Below are positions 16,422 through 26,943 of a stretch of 34,299 bases of DNA, piece after piece. The position numbers and the translations under genes were made by a program. Below the pieces are notes generated by a model. The model was given only the letters and a program-made list of their open reading frames with translations. It had not been told where the DNA came from and ran no database searches. Source of the DNA: Alphaproteobacteria bacterium (GTDB taxonomy: Bacteria > Pseudomonadota > Alphaproteobacteria > Micropepsales > Micropepsaceae); assembly GCA_028865545.1 (NCBI GenBank), contig JAGWJY010000035.1, positions 1 through 34,299 of the forward strand, given 5' to 3'. Numbering within the stretch: position 1 is the stretch's first letter; the number at the start of each line of letters is the position of its first letter.

Positions 16422-17751
16422 GCGATATGGTATCCGTGAATCGGATTGGAGCGCCCAGCCCCGAGGCCACCAGCGCACGCTCGCGCATAACAATCTGTCC
16501 ACGGATGATCGTGGCCATTGCCCATCCGGTGGTGTTAATGCCATCGAACGGCGTCCAGCCGCATTTCGAAGCGATCCACGAATTCTCGATTTTCTTCTTT
16601 GCTTTCAAATCGACAATAGTGAAATCGGCGTCGTAGCCGAGCGCTATGCGGCCCTTGCCTGCAATGCCAAAGATACGCGCCGCACCGGCGCTCGTAAGAT
16701 CCACAAAACGTTCCAGAGTAAGACGTCCGGCGTTGACGTGATCGAGCAGGATCGTCACCAGTGTCTGCACACCAGGCATCCCGGACGGTGTATCGGGATA
16801 TATCTTGTCTTTCTCGGCGCGACTGTGCGGCGCGTGATCGGAGCCGATGACATCGATCAATCCTTCGTGAACGGCCTGCCACAGCGCCTTACGATGATGC
16901 GCATCCCGGATCGGCGGGTTCATCTGCGCATAGGTTCCAAGCCGCTCATAGCACTCCGGCGCCGACAAGGTGAGATGTTGCGGCGTGGTCTCGACCGTGG
17001 CCAAATCCCGCGCCCCAGCAAGCAGCGGTAATTCGTCGGCCGTGGTCACGTGCAGCACGTGCAGCCTCCTTCCGGCCTGCTGCGCCAGACGCAACACACG
17101 CTCTGTCGATACGCGAGCCACTTCCGCGTCCCGCCAAACTGGATGAGTACGCACATCACCGTTGGTTGCGAAAGATTTTCTTTCCCGCAACCTCACCTCG
17201 TCTTCCGAGTGCACCGCCATGCGACGCGTGCTGCTCCTCAGCGCAGCCAAGATGTCTTCTTCCTTATCGAGCAGCAGTGTGCCGGTAGAGGACCCAAGAA
17301 ATGCCTTCACGCCGCATACGCCGGGCATGCGCTCCAGCAGGGCCAAGGCACCGACGTTGGCTGGTGTTGCGCCTACATAAAAAGCGTAGTCGCAATGCAT
17401 GCGATCACGGGCGCGCGCCAGTTTGTCGTCCATGGCCGCGCGCGTTGTCGTCGGCGGCGCCGTGTTGGGCATCTCGAAGACACCCGTCACTCCGCCCAAG
17501 ACCGCCGCGCGACTGCCGCTCTCCAGATCCTCTTTGTGTTCGTTGCCCGGTTCGCGGAAATGGACCTGGGTATCGATTACGCCCGGCAGGACATGCAGTC
17601 CTCTGGCTTCGAAAACCTCAGCTGTTGCGGCGGCCCCAAGCGCGCCCACGGCAGCGATTTTTCCGGCCTTCACGCCCACATCGGCTGGACCGACGCCATT
17701 GGGCGTCGCACAAATCCCGCCTCGGATCAGTAGATCGAATGCTTCTGTCAT
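16414..17751 (-). CDS. pyrC: Dihydroorotase-like amidohydrolase (class I type)
   Basis: The 445-residue protein belongs to the dihydroorotase/hydantoinase amidohydrolases. Dihydroorotase closes carbamoyl-aspartate to dihydroorotate in pyrimidine synthesis. The barrel motifs are present: V-H-F-R-E-P-G (H64), the probable carboxylated Lys K149 in G-V-K-A-F-L-G-S, H181 in A-V-H-S-E-D, H231/H234, and D305 in G-S-D-H-A-P-H. The C-terminal S-K-C-G-W-T-P-F-D-G is also typical. The first His of the usual H-x-H metal site is Gln (Q62), so one metal ligand is missing. I chose the ATG at 17751, which starts the family-typical M-T-E-A-F-D-L-L-I-R; a start at 17796 would run into the divergent gene region. 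No other pyr gene is adjacent. Confidence 0.88.
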   Translation of the reverse strand: MTEAFDLLIRGGICATPNGVGPADVGVKAGKIAAVGALGAAATAEVFEARGLHVLPGVIDTQVHFREPGNEHKEDLESGSRAAVLGGVTGVFEMPNTAPPTTTRAAMDDKLARARDRMHCDYAFYVGATPANVGALALLERMPGVCGVKAFLGSSTGTLLLDKEEDILAALRSSTRRMAVHSEDEVRLRERKSFATNGDVRTHPVWRDAEVARVSTERVLRLAQQAGRRLHVLHVTTADELPLLAGARDLATVETTPQHLTLSAPECYERLGTYAQMNPPIRDAHHRKALWQAVHEGLIDVIGSDHAPHSRAEKDKIYPDTPSGMPGVQTLVTILLDHVNAGRLTLERFVDLTSAGAARIFGIAGKGRIALGYDADFTIVDLKAKKKIENSWIASKCGWTPFDGINTTGWAMATIIRGQIVMRERALVASGLGAPIRFTDTISPS

Positions 17752-17816
17752 CTGCCAAGAAGTAAGGCGCGCCGCCGGCCTTGGCAACGGCGCCAAGGCC
17801 CATTACTTCCTATACC

Positions 17817-18608
17817 ATGACCGCCGAATTGACCGACCGAGCAGTGATTGCCCTTTCTGGACCTGAGGCGCGTCCATTCCTGCAAGGGCTTATCACGAAC
17901 GACGTGGAAAAGGTGGTGCCCGGGCGCGCCGCCTATGCAGCCTTGCTCACGCCGCAAGGCAAGATCCTGTTTGATTTCCTTGTCGCCGCAAGTGAAGACG
18001 GACTGCTGGTTGATTGTCGGCGCGAAGTCCGTGAAGCGTTGGCCAAGCGGCTTTCCATGTACAAGTTGCGCACAAAGGTTGACGTCGTGCTACGTGACGA
18101 CGTTGGCGTATTCGTTGATAGCGAGAGCGGCTTTGTCGATCCTCGTCTATCCGCATTGGGCATGCGCGCACTTATGTCCAAGCGCGAATTTGCGGCTCCC
18201 GATGGCCTGCAAGCGTATCTCGACAGGAGACTTGATCTCGGCGTTCCGGAAGGCGCCGACTTTGGCTCGGACCGGTTGTTCGCGCTCGATGCCAATCTCG
18301 ACGAGCTGCACGCCATTTCTTACGAAAAGGGCTGCTATGTCGGACAGGAACTGACGGCCCGCATGAAACATCGCGGCAAGGATCGCAAACGTCTGCTCAC
18401 CGTGGCTACGCGAAACGGCACCCCCCTACCCGCCGGTGACGCACCGGTGACGGCGGATGGCCGCGATGTTGGCGCAATAACGTCTCGGTATGGCGCACGT
18501 GGCTTTGCGCTCATCAGGCTGGACCGGCTGGCGGAGGCGTCCGGCGCCACGCTTGAGGCGGCCGGCGTACCCGTGGGCGTCACAAAGCAGGATTGGCTTT
18601 CCCCTTGA
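17817..18608 (+). CDS. ygfZ: YgfZ/IbaG57-type folate-binding Fe-S assembly protein
   Basis: The 263-residue protein resembles the GcvT aminomethyltransferase fold but belongs to the YgfZ (mitochondrial IBA57) branch, which helps mature some 4Fe-4S enzymes using folate. The signature K-G-C-Y-V-G-Q-E is at residues 171-178, with C173 the conserved cysteine. The N-terminal barrel contains A-L-S-G-P-E-A-R-P-F-L-Q-G-L-I-T-N-D and T-P-Q-G-K-I-L-F-D-F. I chose the ATG at 17817; the longer upstream frame has no family similarity. It is divergent from pyrC with 65 bp between starts, which must hold both promoters. Confidence 0.93.
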   Translation: MTAELTDRAVIALSGPEARPFLQGLITNDVEKVVPGRAAYAALLTPQGKILFDFLVAASEDGLLVDCRREVREALAKRLSMYKLRTKVDVVLRDDVGVFVDSESGFVDPRLSALGMRALMSKREFAAPDGLQAYLDRRLDLGVPEGADFGSDRLFALDANLDELHAISYEKGCYVGQELTARMKHRGKDRKRLLTVATRNGTPLPAGDAPVTADGRDVGAITSRYGARGFALIRLDRLAEASGATLEAAGVPVGVTKQDWLSP

Positions 18609-18660
18609 CGGATGTTTTGAGCGGATCAGAGTGTCGGCCGAACATGTGGAGGGATCGGAC

Positions 18661-19158
18661 ATGTTGCATCATGTTTCCGTAGGCGTGCGCGACGTCGAAC
18701 GCGCGGCCGCATTCTACGATGCCGTGCTTGGGACACTCGGTTACAAGCGGATTATGGAGTTTCTGCCATACGCGGTCGCTTACGGCGACAATAGCCCCTC
18801 GTTCTGGGTGCAGTTGCCGCACAATCAGCAGGCGGCGAGTGTCGGTAACGGGGTGCATATCGGCTTCATTGCCCGCAACAAGAATGCAGTGCATCGCTTC
18901 CACTCGGCGGCGCTTGTCAACGGTGGAGTGAATGACGGCGAACCCGGGCCACGGCCTGACTACGGCCCAGAGTATTATGGCGCTTTTGTCCTTGACCTGG
19001 ACGGCAACAAACTCGAAGCCACACTAACTGCAACGCCTAAGGCCGCATCAGCCGCGAAGTCGAAGACAAAAGCCAAGGCGAAGTCAGCGAAGAAGCCAGT
19101 CAAGAAAGCTGCGCCGAAGAAGAAAAAAACTGCCAAAAAACGCAAGGCAAACCGGTGA
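18661..19158 (+). CDS. VOC (glyoxalase-fold) protein with lysine/alanine-rich histone-H1-like tail
   Basis: Residues 1-123 form one vicinal-oxygen-chelate domain: M-L-H-H-V-S-V-G-V-R-D-V-E-R-A-A-A-F-Y-D, H-I-G-F-I-A at the middle, and Y-Y-G-A-F-V-L-D-L-D-G-N-K-L-E-A at the end. H4, H66 and E119 are at the places where metal ligands usually lie. From residue 126 the chain turns into a Lys/Ala/Pro tail with 17 lysines in the last 40 residues (for example A-K-K-P-V-K-K-A-A-P-K-K-K-K), like bacterial H1-type DNA-binding proteins. GGAGGG lies seven bases before the ATG at 18661. The stop overlaps the next start (GTGA), coupling it to a DNA repair gene. The ligand and the purpose of the tail are unknown. 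Confidence 0.87.
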   Translation: MLHHVSVGVRDVERAAAFYDAVLGTLGYKRIMEFLPYAVAYGDNSPSFWVQLPHNQQAASVGNGVHIGFIARNKNAVHRFHSAALVNGGVNDGEPGPRPDYGPEYYGAFVLDLDGNKLEATLTATPKAASAAKSKTKAKAKSAKKPVKKAAPKKKKTAKKRKANR

Positions 19159-19757
19159 CGGACGGACTTGTTCGTTGCCATTGGCCTGGCGTGGACCCGC
19201 TCTACGTCGCCTATCACGATCTCGAATGGGGCGTGCCTGAGTACGACGATCGGGCTCTCTATGAGAAGCTCGTGCTTGACGGATTTCAGGCGGGTCTTTC
19301 CTGGATTACCATTCTGCGCAAACGCGAGAACTTCCGCCGCGCCTTCGATAACTTTGATCCGGAAAAGATTGCGCGCTATGGCAAGCGGGAAACCAACCGC
19401 CTGTTAAAGGACGAAGGCATCATCCGCAGTCGGGCCAAGATCGAAGCGGCGATTCACGGTGCCCGTTTATGGCTCGACATCCAGGAGAAAGAGGTTGGCG
19501 GCTTTTCGCAGTTGATTTGGAAGCATGTGGACGGACGGCCATGTGTTAATCGCTTCAGATTACCTAAGCAAATTCCGGCCAAGACGCCGATGAGCGAAGG
19601 ATTGGCGAAGGAGTTGAAACAGCGAGGGTTCAAATTCTGCGGACCGGTGATCGTGTATGCATTTGCCCAAGCCGTCGGCATGGTCAACGACCACATTCTG
19701 ACATGCCATCGCCATACAGAGTGCCGGAAATTGGCGGGTCAACCGCGGCCGCGATAA
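19155..19757 (+). CDS. tag: DNA-3-methyladenine glycosylase I
   Basis: The enzyme removes 3-methyladenine from alkylated DNA, the first step of base excision repair. The 200 residues match E. coli Tag closely: [21 protein letters not shown] and M-V-N-D-H. The structural zinc ligands are C8, H21, H180 and C184, with spacing equal to E. coli C4/H17/H175/C179. The residue matching catalytic E38 of E. coli is D42. The start is GTG at 19155, overlapping the VOC stop. The 3' end overlaps the convergent queF gene by 19 bp. Confidence 0.95.
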   Translation: MTDGLVRCHWPGVDPLYVAYHDLEWGVPEYDDRALYEKLVLDGFQAGLSWITILRKRENFRRAFDNFDPEKIARYGKRETNRLLKDEGIIRSRAKIEAAIHGARLWLDIQEKEVGGFSQLIWKHVDGRPCVNRFRLPKQIPAKTPMSEGLAKELKQRGFKFCGPVIVYAFAQAVGMVNDHILTCHRHTECRKLAGQPRPR

Positions 19758-20191
19758 GGTTCGACTTCAATGTCCGGGAGCCAGATGTCTGCCGGTAACC
19801 GTCCTGTTTGCCAGAACACGTCGATTGGCATCCCGCCTCGCGGATACCAGTAACCCGCAATGCGCAGATATTTTGGCTTGATCGCCGCTGCAGCTCGTTT
19901 GGCGATGAACAGGGTTGTATCTTCGTGAAAGGCGGCGTAGTTGCGAAAACTGCTCAGGAACAGCTTCAGCGACTTGGATTCAACGAGGAACTTCGCCGGC
20001 ACATAATCGATCACAAAATGAGCGAAATCCGGTTGGCCGGTCACCGGGCACAGGCAAGTGAATTCCGGAGCTGTGAAACGAACGACATAATTGCTGCCCG
20101 GATGCGGATTCTCAACCGCTTCCAGCTTCGCGTCTTTTGGCGATTGTGGCAGCGGAACACGGCGTCCAAGTTGGGTAAGTTTCTTTGGCAT
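19739..20191 (-). CDS. queF: NADPH-dependent 7-cyano-7-deazaguanine reductase
   Basis: QueF reduces preQ0 to preQ1 in the synthesis of queuosine, a modified base in the anticodon wobble position of some tRNAs. The 150-residue length is the short, unimodular (B. subtilis) type. C48 in [13 protein letters not shown] is the nucleophile forming the thioimide, and D55 is the proton donor (spacing of seven as in B. subtilis C55/D62). The QueF signature [14 protein letters not shown] (about 71-84) with H-E at about residue 89 binds NADPH and substrate. AGGGG lies four bases before the ATG. No other queuosine gene is in the window. Confidence 0.96.
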   Translation of the reverse strand: MPKKLTQLGRRVPLPQSPKDAKLEAVENPHPGSNYVVRFTAPEFTCLCPVTGQPDFAHFVIDYVPAKFLVESKSLKLFLSSFRNYAAFHEDTTLFIAKRAAAAIKPKYLRIAGYWYPRGGMPIDVFWQTGRLPADIWLPDIEVEPYRGRG

Positions 20192-20207
20192 GACGCCCCT
20201 TTTCGAT

Positions 20208-20238
20208 CGGCAGCTCCCCCATCGACAGAGAGCTGCCG
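20208..20238 (-). promoter_or_regulatory. Perfect 9 bp inverted repeat just upstream of queF
   Basis: CGGCAGCTC (20208-20216) pairs with GAGCTGCCG (20230-20238) around 13 bases. On the queF strand it ends about 12 bases before the AGGGG ribosome site and has no T-run after it, so it is not an intrinsic terminator of the peroxiredoxin gene on that strand. It does have TTTT on the opposite strand. It may be a leader structure of queF or a protein-binding palindrome. I could not match it to a preQ1 aptamer. Confidence 0.45.
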
Positions 20239-20275
20239 TTTTACAGCCGACGCGTCATCCGTCAAGAATCGCGCC

Positions 20276-20815
20276 TCAGGGATGTACCTCGCGCCACTTT
20301 TTCACGGCGTCCATGGTCAGTTCGACATGCTTGTCCGGGTTCATATCAGTGTAGGTGAAGAGCACTTTGTTGTCCGGTGAAATCACATAAGAAGTGCGGT
20401 CCGCGTATGCAGGATTTTTTTTCAGGACTGCATCATATTCCTTGATTACCGTTCCGCTCGGATCCGCCGCGACCGCGAATTTGCTGCGGCATTCACTGAC
20501 AGAAAATTTGTCCAGAGTAGCAATATCGTCGTGACTGACTCCAATCACCGTCGCACCGAGGGCGGCAAACTTGTCCGTGGCTTCTGCAAAATCGTGGGCT
20601 TCGATGGTGCAACCTTTGGTGAAGGCCGCCGGGTAGAAATAAAGCACCACGGGGCCCTTCTTCAGGGCCTCGGCCAGTGAAAAGTCGAATTCCTTACCCC
20701 CGAGTGAGGCTTTTGCCGTGAAATCGGGCGCGGGCGCGCCCACGGCCAAGGCGGCACATGCCGGCATTGCCGCCAGACTGCTGAGTAATGCGAGACTGAT
20801 GCACAAGGATTTCAT
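20276..20815 (-). CDS. Exported peroxiredoxin, BCP/AhpC-TSA family
   Basis: This 179-residue peroxidase has an N-terminal signal peptide (about residues 1-21, cleavage near A-C-A). The thioredoxin-like fold shows L-Y-F-Y-P-A-A-F-T-K-G-C (peroxidatic C69) and a second cysteine C109 in S-V-S-E-C-R-S-K, a candidate resolving Cys. The usual P-x-x-x-T-x-x-C context is P-A-A-F-T-K-G-C, so Thr is kept. The BCP-like layout with a signal peptide points to removal of peroxides in the periplasm. It is divergent from lepB across about 140 bp and upstream of queF on the same strand. Confidence 0.92.
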   Translation of the reverse strand: MKSLCISLALLSSLAAMPACAALAVGAPAPDFTAKASLGGKEFDFSLAEALKKGPVVLYFYPAAFTKGCTIEAHDFAEATDKFAALGATVIGVSHDDIATLDKFSVSECRSKFAVAADPSGTVIKEYDAVLKKNPAYADRTSYVISPDNKVLFTYTDMNPDKHVELTMDAVKKWREVHP

Positions 20816-20958
20816 GAGACACCTCCGGTTGGCGCAGCTATGGATAGCCAGTGAAGCAGCTACGCCGCGGTCGCGGCAAGGCCGCAGGTACGGAAAGACT
20901 TGAATTTACGAAGAAAAGACCCGACATCGGTAGGGACATTCGAAAGGGCTTCCATCCT

Positions 20959-21801
20959 ATGAAATTCGACCGAGCCGATTTCCGGGCCCGTGTACGCCGT
21001 CAGGGCCAGTCGTTGCGCGTGCCCCTTGAGGCTTTTTTTGCCCGCAAGGACGTTCGCGCGACGTTGAATTGGCTTAAGGAGCCTGTGCTGGCGGTAGCTG
21101 TTGTGTTCACCCTGACAACAATCGTCGCCCAGCCATTCTATGTGCCCTCAGGATCGATGCAGCCCACGCTTGCGATTGGTGACCTCACGCTCGCGGCGAA
21201 ATTCCCGTATGGCTACAGCCGGTATTCGATTCCGTACATGAACGGACCTTCTCCCTCCAGTCGTTTACTGGGGCAGATGCCGAAGGTCGGCGACGTTGTG
21301 GTCTTCCGCCTGCCAAGCAACACAAGTGTAACCTACGTCAAACGCGTCGTCGGCCTGCCGGGCGATCGTATCCAGATGAAACAAGGCCGCCTTTGGATTA
21401 ATGGCCGCGAGTTGCCCTTGCGGCCGGATGGAACCGGTGAGGTCGAAGCAGGCCCAGATGAACCTGGCGCGGGTGAGTACGTCGCGGTCCCGAAATTCAT
21501 CGAAACGCTGCCTGACGGCGTCAAGCATCCTATCTACAAATGGCGTTGGGACGGCCAGTTCGACAACACCGATGTTTACGTGGTTCCCAAAGGCTGCCTG
21601 TTCATGATGGGGGACAACCGCGATGATTCTTCGGACAGTCGCGTGCCGCCCGATTTGGGCGGCGTCGGTTACGTGCCGTACGGGAACCTGATGGGCAAGG
21701 TGTTCGTTGTGCTTGCCTCGGTTGATTTCACCAATGCCGCCGCATTATGGGACTGGCCGTTCGAATTTCGTCTGTCCCGCATGTTCAAAGGCGTGCGGTA
21801 G
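20959..21801 (+). CDS. lepB: Signal peptidase I
   Basis: The enzyme removes signal peptides from exported proteins at the outer face of the inner membrane. The 280-residue protein has a basic N-terminal tail, one membrane segment (about 42-58) and the catalytic dyad S66 (P-S-G-S-M-Q-P-T-L) and K128 (Y-V-K-R-V-V-G-L-P-G-D-R). The M-G-D-N-R-D-D-S-S-D-S-R motif near residue 220 completes box E. I chose the ATG at 20959, with AAAGGG about ten bases upstream; longer in-frame starts add a low-similarity basic stretch. It lies apart from rnc or acpS, its usual neighbours in this class. Confidence 0.95.
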   Translation: MKFDRADFRARVRRQGQSLRVPLEAFFARKDVRATLNWLKEPVLAVAVVFTLTTIVAQPFYVPSGSMQPTLAIGDLTLAAKFPYGYSRYSIPYMNGPSPSSRLLGQMPKVGDVVVFRLPSNTSVTYVKRVVGLPGDRIQMKQGRLWINGRELPLRPDGTGEVEAGPDEPGAGEYVAVPKFIETLPDGVKHPIYKWRWDGQFDNTDVYVVPKGCLFMMGDNRDDSSDSRVPPDLGGVGYVPYGNLMGKVFVVLASVDFTNAAALWDWPFEFRLSRMFKGVR

Positions 21802-21866
21802 AAGCCCGCCGCGACACCTGGGCCGAGACCGCAATATTGCACGCTCTCCCTTGCCCATGCTAAGGG

Positions 21867-21898
21867 CTGCGCGCGCGTGAACCAAGATTCGCGCGCAG
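21867..21898 (+). terminator. Strong GC hairpin between lepB and atpH
   Basis: CTGCGCGCG (21867-21875) pairs perfectly with CGCGCGCAG (21890-21898) around 14 bases. The following sequence (TGGTAAATTTCTTTT) is T-rich but has no immediate T-run. It could end lepB transcription weakly or form part of the atp leader. Confidence 0.4.
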
Positions 21899-21979
21899 TG
21901 GTAAATTTCTTTTCTGAATCAGATGGTTACGACGGGCTTACGGGGTGTATCTCTATAGCCCAGATGAAATGGGGCACGC

Positions 21980-22534
21980 TTGGCCGACGAAGCTCATATT
22001 TCCGGTATCGCAGGGCGTTACGCTCTCGCCATTTTCGAGCTCGCGCTTGAGGAGAAATCCGCCGACACTGTGGCTGGCGATTTCATCACCCTGAAGGCGA
22101 TGATCGCCCAAAGCACAGACCTCGCGCGCTTTGTTCGTGCGCCCGTTTTCAGCCGGGTCGAACAAGCCAAGGGCATGGCGGCCATTCTCGATAAAATGGG
22201 CGCGGCACCGCTGACCAAGCGTTTCGTATTGTTGCTCGCCTCCAAGCGTCGCCTGTTCGTGCTGCTCGACGCCATTCGCGATTTTGAAGCTCTGCTCTCT
22301 CGCCAGCACGGCGAAGTCGATGCCGAAGTCACTTCGGCGCGATCGCTCAGCGACGCCGAGACGACTGAACTGAAACGCGCGCTCAAATCCAAGCTCGGCC
22401 GCGAACCGCGGCTGTCGGCGCGGATCGATCCCACACTACTCGGCGGACTTGTCGTCAAAGTCGGTTCGCGCATGATCGATTCCTCTTTGCGTGCCAAGCT
22501 AAATGGCATGCGCGCGGCGATGAGAGGCGGATGA
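21980..22534 (+). CDS. atpH: F1 ATP synthase delta subunit
   Basis: Delta joins F1 to the peripheral stalk (b subunits), and in mitochondria it is called OSCP. The 184-residue chain shows the N-terminal helical domain (I-A-G-R-Y-A-L-A-I-F-E-L-A) and the C-terminal L-G-G-L-V-V-K-V-G-S-R-M-I-D-S-S-L. The only start that fits the family is TTG at 21980, with GGGGC upstream; an ATG at 21964 is out of frame. The weak start may hold delta to about one copy per complex. It is the first gene of the F1 cluster. Confidence 0.93.
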   Translation: MADEAHISGIAGRYALAIFELALEEKSADTVAGDFITLKAMIAQSTDLARFVRAPVFSRVEQAKGMAAILDKMGAAPLTKRFVLLLASKRRLFVLLDAIRDFEALLSRQHGEVDAEVTSARSLSDAETTELKRALKSKLGREPRLSARIDPTLLGGLVVKVGSRMIDSSLRAKLNGMRAAMRGG

Positions 22535-22542
22535 TTTCGTAT

Positions 22543-22573
22543 GTCATGCCTTGCCGTGTCGAGGCGGCATGAC
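22543..22573 (+). repeat. Inverted repeat 1 in the atpH-atpA gap
   Basis: GTCATGCC (22543-22550) pairs with GGCATGAC (22566-22573) around 15 bases. It begins 8 bp after the atpH stop. With the next hairpin it fills most of a 107 bp gap inside an otherwise tight operon. Confidence 0.5.
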
Positions 22574-22591
22574 GAGTTGGTTCAAGCGTCA

Positions 22592-22608
22592 AGCCTGCTT
22601 CGCAGGCT
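22592..22608 (+). repeat. Inverted repeat 2 in the atpH-atpA gap
   Basis: AGCCTGC (22592-22598) and GCAGGCT (22602-22608) form a tight stem with a TTC loop, 33 bases before the atpA start. No T-run follows, so it should not terminate. It may slow decay of the downstream atpA message or be a small palindromic repeat element. Confidence 0.5.
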
Positions 22609-22641
22609 GACCGGACATGATGGAACGAAGGAAGTAGCGAC

Positions 22642-24173
<1,532 letters not shown>

Positions 24174-24174
<1 letters not shown>

Positions 24175-25049
24175 TGGCGAGCCTTAAGTCCCTCCGCAAC
24201 CGCATCGCTTCGGTTAAGGCGACGCGCAAGATCACCAAGGCCCAACAAATGGTGGCGGCCTCGAAGTTCCGTCGCGCGTTGGATGCTGCGATGGCCGCGC
24301 GTCCCTATGCCGAAAAGATGGGCGCGGTGATCACGAGCCTTGCGGGCGGCCTGAAAGACAATCCCGGCGCACCGACACTGCTGAGAGGCACTGGCAAAGC
24401 TGACAGGCACCTCCTAATCGTGGCCACTGCCGATCGGGGGCTCTGCGGTGGTTTCAACACCAACATCGTGCGTTTGGCTCGGCTGAAGATCGAAGAACTT
24501 ACGGCCAGTGGCAAGAAGGTGGCGATCCTGTGCGTTGGTCGCAAAGGGCGTGACCAGCTGAAGCGTCAATATGGGCCTCTGATTGTCGATACGATCGAGT
24601 TTACCGCTATCAAACGCATCGGCTTCGTTAACGCGCAGACCATTGGTAAGCGCGTGCTGCAGATGTTCGACGAAGGTGACTTCGACGTTGCAACCATCAT
24701 TTATTCCCGTTTCAAGTCGATCATCAGCCAGATTCCCACAGCTCAACAGCTAATTCCGGCACCAATCGGGCAGACATCGAATAAGGCCGATGGCCTCGTC
24801 TACGAATACGAGCCCGACGAAATCGAGATTCTCGCCGATCTGCTACCACGCAATGTGAGCGTGCAAATTTTCCACGCACTGCTGGAAAACGTCGCCGGTG
24901 AGTTTGGCGCCAAGATGACTGCCATGGATGGCGCGACCCGCAACGCTGGTGAAGTGATCGATAAGCTGACCCTGGTCTACAACCGCACAAGGCAAGCCCA
25001 GATCACCAAAGAACTGATCGAAATCATTTCCGGCGCTGAAGCGCTGTGA
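24174..25049 (+). CDS. atpG: F1 ATP synthase gamma subunit
   Basis: Gamma is the rotating central shaft of F1. The 291 residues start with the helix [23 protein letters not shown] and end with the conserved [38 protein letters not shown]. The middle Rossmann-like part is normal (D-R-G-L-C-G-G-F-N). Its ATG overlaps the atpA stop by one base. Unusually, the next gene is ohr, not atpD. Confidence 0.98.
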
Positions 25050-25065
25050 ACCCGGAGGATTGATC

Positions 25066-25470
25066 ATGGCTTATGTGACGAAAGCAACGAGTAAGGGCGG
25101 CCGTCAGGGCCGCGCCCACCTGGACGGCGGCGCGTTGGCCCTCTCCATGTCTTTTCCCAAGGAACTCGGCGGCGGAGGCGACGGCCATAATCCTGAACAG
25201 CTGTTCGCAATCGGGTATTCCGCCTGCTTCAACCAGGCAGTCATCGCGCTCGGCCGCAAGCACGGCATAGATCCCGCGCAGGCCGAAGTTGGTGTTCAAG
25301 TGACGCTGGACAAGGACGAAATCAGCTTCGCCCTCAAGGTCGACATAACGCTTCACGTTCCTGGTGCCGACAAGGCGAAAGTCGAGGCCCTGCTCGCCGA
25401 ATCGCACCAGATCTGCCCCTATTCCAGAGCAACGCGCGGCAACGTGCCTGTCACGCTCACCGTCATCTGA
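25066..25470 (+). CDS. ohr: Organic hydroperoxide reductase (Ohr/OsmC family) inside the atp cluster
   Basis: Ohr is a thiol peroxidase that reduces fatty-acid and other organic hydroperoxides, usually recharged by lipoylated proteins. The 134-residue chain has the two active cysteines C54 (G-Y-S-A-C-F) and C117 (I-C-P-Y-S-R-A-T-R-G-N), E44 in N-P-E-Q-L-F and an N-terminal Arg (R13 or R16) of the catalytic network. A GGAGG site lies eight bases before the ATG at 25066. It begins 16 bp after atpG and ends 24 bp before atpD, all on one strand, so it is almost certainly transcribed with the ATP synthase genes. Ohr is normally next to its regulator OhrR, which is absent here. Confidence 0.95.
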   Translation: MAYVTKATSKGGRQGRAHLDGGALALSMSFPKELGGGGDGHNPEQLFAIGYSACFNQAVIALGRKHGIDPAQAEVGVQVTLDKDEISFALKVDITLHVPGADKAKVEALLAESHQICPYSRATRGNVPVTLTVI

Positions 25471-26940
<1,470 letters not shown>

Positions 26941-26943
26941 CCG

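Noticed and set aside
20192..20275. preQ1 riboswitch upstream of queF
   Set aside because: I looked for the short C-rich preQ1-I loop with an A-rich tail and did not find it. Only a palindrome is present, so I list that alone.
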